Shown piece by piece: positions 16,940 to 27,721 of a stretch of DNA of 64,000 nucleotides (position 1 is the first letter of the stretch; every line of letters starts with the position of its first letter). The stretch comes from Ulota crispa (lineage: Eukaryota > Streptophyta > Bryopsida > Orthotrichales > Orthotrichaceae). Location of the stretch: positions 33,169,060-33,233,059 of the forward strand of contig OY987243.1 of NCBI GenBank assembly GCA_963920765.1. Direction: 5' to 3'. Under the pieces are notes generated by a model, which saw only the letters and a program-made list of their open reading frames with translations, ran no database searches and was not told the origin of the DNA. A program made the translations under genes and the position numbers.

Positions 16940-17150
16940 TACTCTGCTCAATGAAACTAGTTGCAAAGCTCTGTCCTCGTCCACTGCTACCACCATGTAC
17001 AGAATCTGCGATTTGGTTGTGGAAATTGGTTGTGGAGCTTTGTCCTTGTCATGTGCTACCACCATGTACGTAATTTGCCTTGTGCTTGTTTAAAACAAGC
17101 GCAAAGCACCGTCCTTGTCCACTATTATTGCAATGGAGGGAATTTTTGAT
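16940..17150 (-). repeat. three imperfect ~70-bp coding tandem repeats
   Basis: Three successive copies share words such as GCTACCACCATGTAC and TGTCCTTGTC. On the minus strand they encode the Gly/Ser/Gln-rich HGGSSGRGQSF-like repeats of the unrecognised gene. Confidence 0.6.
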
Positions 17151-17264
17151 AGTGTCCTTTCCTAAGGGAGGCCAGCCATCATTCAAATTGCCCCTCGCAT
17201 AAGCATACTGAGGAATTTGATGGTTGACCGTGCCACGGTCTGTCCAGGTAACAAACTTTTGCTA

Positions 17265-18202
17265 CCACCTTCTTATGTTACGGCCTTGACCTGTCATCTA
17301 CTTTCACAATCACATACATGCTTGCAATCAAGAAACATGCATTGCACCAGCATCATACTTGCATGAACTTGTATAAAAATTTCCATCATTTACATTGCAA
17401 CCTCCGTGTGCACTACACTGACCATTTCATGCTAACTTTAAAAATCCGTCTTCGTAGAGAATATCAACACACAAAGTGTCCAATCACTAACATGCACTAC
17501 TAACCTACAATTCCTCTCTACATCCCACAATGACATGAATTTCTCAATACACAGTCACATGATTATCCTTGCTATAAGTCATTCTAATGATTCCCCATTT
17601 TTGACCCCTTTGTAAAATTTTGGATATGCATGTTTCCCAAAAATGAACATTAGAATTCATACAAATTCCATGCAAAGTGGGGGGGAGGATTAGCAATTCC
17701 TTACTTGCCGAATATGATTACGTCTGTACCATATTGCACAATTCAAAAACATTTAAGAATTTCTTGTCCTTCTAGAAGTGATGAACACTAACACCAACTC
17801 ACATGTAATTTCATTTCTATGAGACAATGATTCTATAACTACCTCCTTTTGATTAGACATGTCACAGCTCCATGACAATTATGTGAACTCACGGTATTCT
17901 AATCACAAATTCAACAGGTCATTCTAGTTTCTGACATTGATATTAAATTACCTTCATGTATTGGTACATGTGATTCTTAAATGTAAAGAACACGCCGCAT
18001 GGATGTCAGTCATCCATCTATACTTCTAAACCAAACTAAGAAATAATTCCTTAAGCAATCTGGTTTGAAAGTAATCGGTTCTTGCTTTATGTTTCAAACT
18101 ATAATAAAAATTATAAAATGATGAACATTTACTGGCATGTATTATTTTTCGCAATCTATCTTTGCATACTCTTTACTTCCTTATACAGAAGTACTCTACA
18201 CA

Positions 18203-18233
<31 letters not shown>

Positions 18234-18483
18234 TTCCGAAGTACTTCTAGACTCACCCATAAACAGGGCAAAGGTATTACTTTTGCTATAAATAAATCCA
18301 CAGCTATTGTAATGCTTGAATGGCCCAAACGCCCTTTGCAGCCGTATGTATGGTTGTATGTACAAACTAATTAGAGGTGCTTTGAGGGCTTCCAAAAAAT
18401 ATTTATGCAACCACCATCATATAACCCTTGAATATATATTGTTGTAACACTTAATTTGCAATTGATTGAAATTTGAGACTTAC
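17265..18483. other. probable intron DNA of the unrecognised minus-strand gene
   Basis: AT-rich with no coding signal I can support. An (AT)n run, about 15 repeats, lies near 18204-18233. Confidence 0.4.
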
Positions 18484-19439
18484 AAAAATTGTGTGCAACT
18501 GTATTTGATATCGTATCTTCCAAGCCCAATGGCCCTTCAAGGGTGAAGTACCATTGACAGAAGATTGAGTTCCTTCTCATTACTACTTCTCTTTCCTCCA
18601 ACAGATTTAAGTACCATCTCTTTGACTTTGTGAGCCATTTCACTCTATGCTTATGTTAAATTTACAGTCATCTTGGTGTACTCATTCCAATAAACTCCTT
18701 AAAAGTTTTTTTGACACATTCTGAGATTCTAATTATTTAACCTCTTCATTCAGTAACAAAGAGCATTCCCAGTAATTTTAGTTCTATTGGGATGAAATTT
18801 CAGTGCGAAACACTTACAAAAAAAATTACATCGATAGACGCAACCATACAATAATACACATTATTTTAATACCTATTTACTTTGGCAATGCCATTCATAT
18901 TGTTAGAGCACTTGGGACATACCTTGAAGCTCTTGCACGGCTTGAATGAAATTGTCAGCACTCCTCTGAAGTCTACTGTTGTCCTCTTTAGTCTTTGGTG
19001 TTGCAATTTTCCAGTTCAACCACCGATGCATGAAGAATACATTTGCATCAAAGGACTTGGGTCCACAACTACATCATGGAAAGCGACGTCAGAGTTTCTA
19101 GAACATGTAAGTAAATTAACAACCAATTTGACAACGACCTAACAACTCTACGCTAGAACTTCATGCATTATGAGTTATGATTTAGTTTTAATTTCCCTCT
19201 GTAACCAAGGCTTAGTGCAAGTCACCATGCTCAAATCAAGAACTTAAGAACTTCTAGTGGTTGCACACTAGTTGCAATGGAACCTCTTCCCACTAGTAGA
19301 AAACTCCTTCCAAAACAACAGAAAACCAACAGTTTCTTGTTGATTTGGGCACTTGCCCACGCTAATTGACTAATTTAACAAAATTCTGTAAAAAACTAAA
19401 TACGTTCTGTTGATTTGGATACCATTATCTAAATCAACA

Positions 19440-20190
19440 GAAATTTTGGAATCTTTTGAAGATCTTGTGGAATTTTTTGTGAATCTTTAGGAATCTTCAA
19501 GAATCTTTTGGGAATCATTGAGAATCTTTGCAGGATTTTTAAGAATATTTAAGAATCTTTTCAAGATTTTAGAATCTTTGAGAATCTTTTAGGAATCTTC
19601 ATGAATCTTTGGAAATCTTTTGGAATCTTTTCAAGTTTTTTTGGAATCTTTGAGAATCTTTGAGAATCTTTGAGAATCTTTGAGGAATCTTTGAGAATGT
19701 TTGAGAACAATTGAGAATCTTTGAGAATCTTTGAGAATCTTTGAGAATCTTTGAGAATCTTTGAGAATGTTTGAGAATCTTTGAGAATCTTTGAGAATCT
19801 TTGAGAATCTTTGAGAATCTTTTTGGAATCTTTAAGAATCCTTTGGAATCTTTGGAAATCTTTTCAAGTTTTTTTGGAATCTTCGAGAATAATTGAGAAC
19901 AATTGAAAATCTTTGAGAATCTTTAAGAATCTTTAAGAATCTTTTTAGAATCTTCAAGAATCTTTTGGAATCTTTCAAAATCTTCTCAAGTTTTTTTGGA
20001 ATCTTTGAGAATGTTTGAGAACAATTGAGAATCTTTGAGAATCTTTGGAAATCTTTTGAGAATCTTTGGAAATCTTTTGAGAATCTTTTTTGAAATTCAA
20101 AAAATCTTTGAAAATCTCTAAGAATTTTCAAGAACCTTTTTGGAATCTTTGAGAATCTTTTTAAAATCTTTATGGAATTTGTTAAAGTAC
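19440..20190. repeat. 10-bp TTTGAGAATC tandem array with higher-order structure
   Basis: The decamer TTTGAGAATC and close variants repeat for roughly 750 bp. A longer unit recurs: TTTTCAAGTTTTTTTGGAATC followed by GAGAACAATTGA(G/A)AATC is found near 19632, 19862 and 19988. The open frame on the minus strand (rich in KDSQRFSK) is only the translation of the repeat. Confidence 0.92.
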
Positions 20191-21022
20191 TTCAAAATAC
20201 TTATAGAAATAAAATCTCTTAGATTGAATTAGAGTCCTTTAGGAATCTTTTTGTAAGTCATCAAAATACTTTCAAAAAAACTATCACAATAGTTTAGGTT
20301 TGTTTTTGAAATCTTTCTAAAATCTTTTTGAACCTCATTAAATTTTTTTGAAGTTTTAAAAAATAAAAGAAGTTTTCTAAAAAAAGAATCTTTTAGAAGT
20401 TTGAGTGTACATTGACTAGTTTTATTTTCATTACTTTTCACAATTTGGTAAGATTTAAATTTAGCAGCCTTTAAAGTCAAGTAAAAACATGACCATAATA
20501 ACAAAAAACTCAACAATTTTTTGTTGATCTAGATACTTTTGGACACAACTTCACTAATTCAACAAAATTTTATATAAAAATTACAACATTTTGTTGTTTT
20601 AAATACCAAAATTTCTTTACAAACAAATGTAAAAGATGCTCCTCAATTCTTTGAAGAAATCATAAATGTCCCTTAAGGATTAAAAGTACCAAAAATTTCT
20701 TTGTGTTATATGATAACCAAGTGTATAGTTTAATGCAAATTCTTACAAGAAACCAAAGGTATTTTTTACATTTCAAATAACACAAGGATGTATTTAACAT
20801 TTCAAAATAGAAGAGTTATTTTATTAATTTTCCAAAATAATAGGAGTATAATTGATATTCCTATAAAAAATAAGGACTACTTTTTATGTTTCACATATTT
20901 TTGGCGTAAACTTGATATTTTGAAAGACTTAAAAGGTATTTTTAGTATTTTTCCTTCTATTACTAACCAAATGAATTAAAAAAAAACAATCTCATAAAAT
21001 ATTTTTATAAGCTTTAAAAGAT

Positions 21023-21434
21023 GGGAATTGATATGTGTACCACACCCTTCCAATTACTATACCACACCATGAGGTAAATTTTAGATTTCTACCATCAAAA
21101 AGCTGCATTTGAAAATTTTGAATTCAAATTTGGACTTAGAGACCATGGTATTGTCTAGAACCATAAAAAAAGTTGCAATTCAACAACCCCCAATGAAATA
21201 GTTTAGTTAGGGAGAAAATTGTTAATTTTACTTTTGTTTGTAAAAAAAGATAAGCTTTTTCATTAGGTGTTGTTGAATTGCAACTTTTTTTATGGTCTTA
21301 GACAATACCATGGTCTCTAAGTCCAAGTTTGAATTCAAAATTCTCAAACTCAAATTTTTGATGGTAGAAATCTAAAATTTACCCCAAGGGTGTGGTACAG
21401 TAGTTCAAAGGGTGTGGTTCACATATTAATGCCC
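21023..21434. mobile_element. palindromic MITE family B, copy 1, nested in the CACTA element
   Basis: This is a 412-bp foldback element: nearly the whole left half is the inverse of the right half, with ends GGGAATTGATATGTG and the inverse GGGCATTAATATGTG. Flanks TTAAAAGAT (21014-21022) and TTAAAAAAT (21435-21443) form a 9-bp duplication with one mismatch. Both halves share AAAAAAAGTTGCAATT and CTTAGAGACCATGG. An 8-9 bp duplication fits MULE or hAT. A second copy is at 47017. Confidence 0.88.
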
Positions 21435-22027
21435 TTAAAAAATATCCAAAACTATTCAAAAGTCAATAGGATTTTGATTTTATAATTGCAAGGATTTAAT
21501 TTCGTAACTTTTCACGACTTCATGTTATTTGAAGCTATCAAACAATGGAGGCTATTTTAACAAAATAAGGTTCTTTTTACAAAAAAACTAGCACTAAATA
21601 ATAATTATTAATGAATCCAACCTTTGCTTGCAACAATCCTTATGAGATTTGTGAATTCCAAAAAAAAATTATAAACAAAATCAAAAGGATGGAAATAAAC
21701 AATTTATTTAAAATTTTTAAACACCTTCTTTGATTTTAGCTCATAACTTTTGATAAAAAGATGGAAATCCAAAAAAATCTGTTGGAGGTGAAAGAAAAAC
21801 ACATTTACCAACTTCTTTTAGTTCTAAGTTTTTTGAAAAAAAGTCCTTTAATGGGCGGAAATAGCCTCCAAAGTCTATTGGATTACTAAAGACATGAACA
21901 TTTAATGTACAAATAGAATTAAGATACTAATGTATGCTTGTGCATTTGCACATTTTCTAGTGGTTTTGAAAATGTGCTAAGGTTGTGGAGTGTGAGAGTA
22001 GAGGTGGAGGGTTCAAACCCCGCTGTC

Positions 22028-22101
22028 GGCAGCTGCCCGGGAGTTTGGGCAGCTGCCCAAAAAGTTCGGGCAGCTGCCCAAAAAAGTTCGGGCAGCTGCC
22101 C
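22028..22101. repeat. four phased GGGCAGCTGCCC palindromes
   Basis: Copies at 22028-22038 (11 bases), 22047-22058, 22068-22079 and 22090-22101 are spaced 20-22 bp, about two helical turns. Each contains a CAGCTG E-box. GC content is sharply above the surroundings. Just upstream, GGAGGGTTCAAACCCC near 22007 resembles a pol III B box. Confidence 0.9.
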
Positions 22102-22356
22102 ATCCCCCTAAAAAGTTCACATTTTTGTAAAATAATAACAAATTCTATGAAAAAAAAATTTAAAAATGAAAAAAAATAGAATTGAACAACATAAAATACG
22201 TAGTAGAAATCAACAACAAATTAACAGAAAATTGTAAATAATCAACAAAAAATCAATAGAAAAGTACCCAAATCAACTTGACCAAATTCACAGAAAAAAT
22301 CAACAGTTTTTGGTTGAAATTCTGTTGATTTTGTGCTGAATTTTCTACTAGTGTCC

Positions 22357-23105
22357 ATACCTCCAGTTGACAAATTTCACATTCTTGCCATTGAGAGTCG
22401 TATACCTGAATGCAAACTCCAATGATTTCATCTAACCTCTGCTAATTTTCTAACTTCTGGTAATACGCTGCACATGTGGCCCTCGCTATTGCGCCACCTT
22501 GCCGGTAAAGCCGCCCAAGCGATTCAGAAAGGTTGTTAATATTTATCACCATACTCAATATTTTAGGGCCAGCCTTGCAAAAGCGCCATACTAGCCAACA
22601 GGAAAAGGTCATTCTGAATCTTATATTAATATTTTACATATGGCATAATATAATGTGTATTTACTAAATCTCAAAGTACCCAAGTGCATGCTGCACCCCA
22701 TTGTCTTCTACTGGCACTTACTTTAGAATTTTTTAACTAAGCATCTCACAACACAATGCAACAGAGAAAGTACTGAGCATATAACTTTACATTGACATGT
22801 AAGCATTGTTGTTCCAACTTTTTCACCTTTCCATTCACAACGCCTACTTGAATTGTAGAAGCACAAAAGATTTTTGTTGTGTCACTATAATTTTGGCAAC
22901 TACATCCGTCTTCATGTATGGCTCATCAATTAGACCTCCAGTCTTAGAAATTTATCGCCCTTTAATTCCAACCAAAAATAGAAATTACAGAGATGCACAA
23001 GATTTTTTATTTCTTCTATTAGGAACTTTTTCCGCATAGTAATATACAATTTCCAAAGTTTTTGAAACAATACAGATAAAATTATGAAGAAGCTCATAAC
23101 CACGA
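22357..23105 (-). other. sequence between insertions; possible short exon
   Basis: Minus-strand 22360-22406 reads as a small exon between a GCATTCAG acceptor and a GTATGGA donor (VYDSQWQECEICQLE), just upstream of the CACTA insertion. The rest is AT-rich and unassigned. Confidence 0.3.
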
Positions 23106-25252
23106 TGTCGGGTTGAGAGAAGCGCGCCTTGGGAACACGCAGGGTGTCTTGCTGCGATCGTGCGTTGTCGACTAAAATTGTCGTCAATCTTGATCTTCTC
23201 TTCAAATCTTCAGTCTTCAGTCTTCCGTTGGCCTATCCTGTGGCTGGCTCTAAGGGTATAAGGGTCAAGGTAGGAATAAGAGCCTACTGGATACGGGACG
23301 GGTAGATCGGGACAACAGACACGAGCTGCCGTCCGTATGACGAGATCCTAAAATCAAATTCACGATCTGCTGGCCAATACTCCAGATCGTGAGAACAGAG
23401 CAAGTCTCGACCATGTGGGTGATCAATCCCACTTCGTCACCACGACAATAAATGAGGTTAAGTTTGATTTAACCCAAACTGCTTGCAACATGGTTTACAA
23501 AACAGAATGAAAATGAATTGACAAACGAGCCTCCAAAACTGGCTGGGAATAACAAAGCCACAGCCCACACATACATAAAAAATAAACCCAAAACATTCCT
23601 CTTGAAATCTTCATATTTTCAGATCTTCAAGTCTTCATGTCTTCAAGTCTTCATGTGTTAATAAAAACAATGAGGAAAATCACAAATAACAAATCCTAGA
23701 AAAGCAACAACCTTCTATCTAGTGCCACAAATGGCTCAAAGATTCAAATGCTAAGTGTAATAGCAATTTGAAAAGCTCTTTTAACCTTCTAATAATCCTC
23801 TAAATTTCAACTCAATCCAAGATACTATCCAAAAGTTATGCGGGTTCAAAGTAGAGGCTATTCTTCCTCCTTACAAACTAAACACTGCCTCTATAAACCT
23901 CTATAACTTTTGTTCTATACATCATTCATAAAAACGTGATACAAATTTAGAAAGATGATATCACTGGCTACAACCCATAAAATTTTCACTTCAAAATAAA
24001 ACTTTGTCCAAAAGCTCTAGTCAATCAAAGTGTCGGTCTCAATTTTTTAGAGAGCACCCAAACCTCTAACTTCTACTTACTATAACTTTTTCAATAAAAT
24101 TCCAAATGAAATGATTAAAAATAATTCAAAAAACTATGACAACAAACTATCACTCCTAAAAATTTGAGAAGAAAATTTCATATTGTCCAAAAGTTGTAGC
24201 TCTTCAAAGTCTCGGCCTTCTCCTAACAAAAGAGCAACCACCTCCAAACCTTCACACTTCCATAATTTTCTCGTCCAAGCTTCAAATCTCAAGTTTAAAG
24301 ACTTTCTAGAAAGCCTAAACTAAGATATACACCCCCTTCAAATTTTGTTGCAAAATAATATACAAATCATAAGTTATGACTTGTCGAGGTCTCAGCCTTT
24401 CTTCATAATTTGGCTTTTTGACTCCAAAATTCAAACACTCATAACTTTTGCATCACAACTCCAAATCAAACTTGCAAACTCATTTTGGAAAGGTAATCAC
24501 ACAAAAAACAACTTCCTCAAATTTTAATTCAAAATCATGTATACACAAAAAATCTCTCACATCAAAATTTTGGGCTTTTCCCCCTTCTTCTCACCAACAC
24601 TCATACACTAACTTCCAACAACTAAGGGATCTTTCCTCCATAATTTCGACCCTATCTAAGGTAGGGAGGTGGGGCACATCAGCCCATGCTCCTCCCTATC
24701 CTAACTCCAACATAGATGTCAAACCCTTTTTCTTTTCACACTTTTTAATTGACTTCTAAATCCTTAGTATTTTTATTCAAACAAAGGCAAAACATGTGAG
24801 CCTCCAAAACATTTAGATAAACATATGAAAATGATTAAATTACAAAATAAATACCATCGTAAAATGGCCACGTGCCCTTGCGAGCATATAATAGCGTCAA
24901 ACGCTTGTCTTCAGTTGCCAAGTCGTGGACTTGGTTGGCTGGAGAAGCGGTCGTCTCTGGTCGCCCGCCGGTCCGGGTTTAAATCCCATCAGACTCGTCG
25001 AGCGGTGATGGCAGCTCACGGCTTGGCAGCTAGTGAGGCAGGAATTGGCCCAGCCAACCCGCTACCTACCTCTCTGAGCTGTGCATGTGACAAAACGGCG
25101 CAGCGCACTGGAATCTATGGCCGCTCCGCTGTCACCAAACCGTAGTCTTCATCACGACCACCCCTTTTGCCTCAACTGTTGATTTATTGAAATCAACACA
25201 AACATAAATATATAACAAATATCTACATGATGGAGATATCTCCATCAAGACA
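23106..25252. mobile_element. 2.1-kb repeat family C, copy 1 (solo-LTR-like)
   Basis: It begins TGTCGGGTTGAGAGAAGCGC and ends CTCCATCAAGACA, so it has TG...CA ends. It aligns along its whole length with 42911-45038. Flanking ACGA (23102-23105) and ACGG (25253-25256) may be a decayed 4-bp duplication. There is no coding capacity: open frames are shadows. A tRNA-like stretch (TGGCTGGAGAAGCGG ... GGGTTTAAATCCC) lies near 24935-24985. A solo LTR is the simplest reading. The orientation of the parent element is not fixed. Confidence 0.8.
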
Positions 25253-27721
25253 ACGGATCCCTATACTTGCGACTGACGTCACGCAATTAAAAACACTCTT
25301 ATTGTACAATCCCTAACTATTTTATATTCACTCTAGTATGGAGAAGTAAAGCCCGCCATAAACATTGAGTTCAGCACTTCAAATCAATATACCAAAGGTC
25401 ATATTGCAACGCTGTAGCACTTTGTCCAACACGATTTTTTTCCTCGAGCTGTGCAGTCTGCACGGGAGAGTTCGTTGTTGTCATTGTCCTTTGTTGCGGA
25501 GCTACATTTTTCCTGCTCTCAATTTGGATCGTGGGTCCTTGAATTGATCACATGAGACAAGACATATTGCTGTCCTGGACCTTCCCACCACCTGGTAATT
25601 GTCCCTGCTACTTTTATGCACAACTCTTACAATTATGATTTACAAAGGATTGATGAGTACAAAAACAATAGAAAGGAACGTCTTGCTCATCTTTTCTCGA
25701 TAGCCACTCATATCATTCACTGTCACGTCATATCGAGTTAGGTCATCTCTTGTAATGATTGTCTATAACCCTAAAGACTTTGTAGTAGGATTCATGCTTG
25801 CACAAATGTTTTCTTTGCTTGACGGTTTCTTTTCTTTCTTTCCAGGATAAGCTAGTACGAATTTTGTCCTCAACAGACGACAAGAGGGGTCAAGACAGTG
25901 CTGTTTGTGTTGAATTGAGCACGTTATCTTTGACTTGTACAGAGATCAGTTCAACACTGTTGTCGGCAGCTTGTTCCATAAAGCTGTCCGCCTAGGCATG
26001 CCATGACCTCTAGTAATTTTGAGATTGCCGTAAATAAATTTTTTGTTGTCGATTGTTTTTTTGTTAAGTTTGATGCTTCTCACTTGAAATTGTAGAAATG
26101 TTACATAAATGTTGACAAAGTGTTCAAGTAATGTACAAAAGGGACATGATTATCAATTTATCAGTACATTAACATTTTGTAAGTTTAGCCAATGCCGAGG
26201 ATGTGACTATGTGTTACTATTGGTTACAAAGGGTTTCTCTTATGCAATTGTTGGTGCGCTGAAGTTATCGATTGTCCTCTTTGTCAAATATCTTTAAAAG
26301 TAACCAATACCGACTTGGAGATCCGTCAAGGCGGGGAGAGAATTACATTCTGCACTTAGCCACGTTGACCTGCATACAATGTAAGTGAATTAGACTGCAA
26401 TTTTGGTAGTACACACTACTATAACTAGAAATAGCGTAAGAATATTAGGCAACCATACAACATTACGTCCTTCATTCATTTGTTTCTGCTAATTACATTT
26501 GAATCTGCACAGACCGCAATACGTTTTGGTACTCATTATTCAAATGTTTGAATACAATGAGTTATACCTGCACATAGAAACAAAATAATCATAGAGAATT
26601 GATTCCATATCTGCTAAAATTAACTTAGTAAGTGACATAGTATACAGTGGCGTGTCTTTGCGTATCAATTGCTTAACATAATGGCCGATTATGATTTATC
26701 CCAAGCATACCATGTGGAGAGATCTACGACAATCCAATTGGGGGTGTTACGTTATCCATGCGCATGCCAAAGATGTCATGGCTTGAAGGATTAGTTGGTG
26801 GAAGTGGTAGAGGTTCATCAGCGTAGACACGGCCGCAACATTCACCTCCGACATCCACTTCTGGTAAACAATTCTATACCTAATCTTTGTATTGCTACTC
26901 AATCCCTAGCAATATATTTGTTACATTTCTTTCAAAGTATTTTCCCTTCCCCAGACGAGACAATAGTATGTTTCTGAGTATTAAGAGTCTCAAGAATGAA
27001 TAAGTTGAAAGTCACTTTTTATGTTTAATTTTTTCTAAAAGATTGATATATTATGTGCACTGTATGGATAGAAAACATTGTTATGGAAACAAAGAAATGC
27101 TTGTAATTTTGTCCTTGAAGGAATTGAATCATTTCTATACTAAATGAAATCACGTACTGCATTTCCACTTTGCAAGGGAGCTTAACAAGCGCCGCCTTGA
27201 ATGCTCCATCACTTAAAAAATAAATGAACTAACTAAATCCACATTTCTGGAAGGTATTTCTACTTCACTAATACATAATGAGATGTTCTGGTTAGTTTTG
27301 AATTTCACTTTCACGTTGCTGTGCAAGACCTCAGTATCCAACATATTCATCAATGGGCAATAACAATTTCATTATTACTCAACGGAATGGAAAAATTGGG
27401 AAGTTAACACCTAGTGAAGGTCTCACAATAACTAGTTGGGCCTCCTAGGCAACAATTCAACCTCAAAGTTGATCATGACTGCATTACTCTTTAGGAAGTA
27501 AGTGCCTCCCAGAATATCCATTTGTAAACACTTACAACAAATCTTGTGTATTATGTGACAATGTTCTTAGTATCTTCATTGCAAATTAATATTATGAGTT
27601 AGGCTCCAAAGTTCTAAATTATACTCATTACTAATGATTAACCAATTCTCATTGGATTGCTCTTCAAGGAATTGTAGGTACTAGTCACCCTAGACATGAA
27701 GACCTTGTCAATGAAGGTGGT
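25253..27721. other. upstream flank between divergent transposon-like genes
   Basis: Mostly unassigned. Minus-strand 25380-25560 has an exon-like frame (SRKNVAPQQRTMTTTNSPVQ...) that may be a 5' exon of the gene ending at 14328. Nothing else is recognised. If a CACTA promoter region exists here, it is not identifiable by eye. Confidence 0.35.

Larger units (their letters stand above)
14328..19065 (-). pseudogene. unrecognised multi-exon gene, probably decayed and transposon-linked
   Basis: Several minus-strand blocks look like exons. Block 18923-19065 encodes ...FFMHRWLNWKIATPKTKED... and ends at a GTATGT donor. Block 18484-18643 encodes ...KRWYLNLLEEREVV... and ends at GTAAGT. About 16695-17260 encodes a Gly/Ser/Gln-rich region with imperfect HGGSSGRGQSF repeats and one in-frame TGA. 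Then come 15787-16125; 15286-15579 (an acidic stretch near DDDNDFDLEDDSNSE, then a basic helix TEAEKRRIQQKNYAKF); 15055-15279; and 14328-14897 (basic, SKLRRLPNPKEVQ). No domain is recognised. Candidate 5' exons lie further right, near 22360-22406 and 25380-25560, beyond two transposon insertions. It diverges from the TNPD transposase at 27.7 kb, so it could be the second gene of that CACTA element; that is inference. A host gene broken by transposons is the alternative. Confidence 0.45.
19291..22353. mobile_element. non-autonomous CACTA (En/Spm) element with TCC target duplication
   Basis: The ends are CACTAGTAGAAAA at 19291 and the exact inverse TTTTCTACTAGTG ending at 22353. The host trinucleotide TCC is present on both sides (19288-19290 and 22354-22356), as expected for the 3-bp duplication of CACTA elements. 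Length is 3063 bp. Subterminal copies of AAATCAACAGAAA/TTCTGTTGATTT lie near both ends (19310-19440 and 22200-22330), the usual transposase-binding arrangement. No transposase is encoded. The interior contains the 10-bp TTTGAGAATC array, a nested palindromic MITE and the GGGCAGCTGCCC array. It lies in what looks like an intron of the minus-strand gene. Confidence 0.93.

Noticed and set aside
18204-18233. (AT)n run as a possible regulatory or fragile site
   Set aside because: An ordinary microsatellite with nothing nearby to give it a role.
19832-20131. 99-residue minus-strand frame rich in KDSQRFSK
   Set aside because: It is the translation of the 10-bp tandem array, not a gene.
24825-25145. 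106-residue open frame at the end of repeat C
   Set aside because: It lies in a tRNA-like repeat segment, and the other copy (44640-44960) does not keep the frame.
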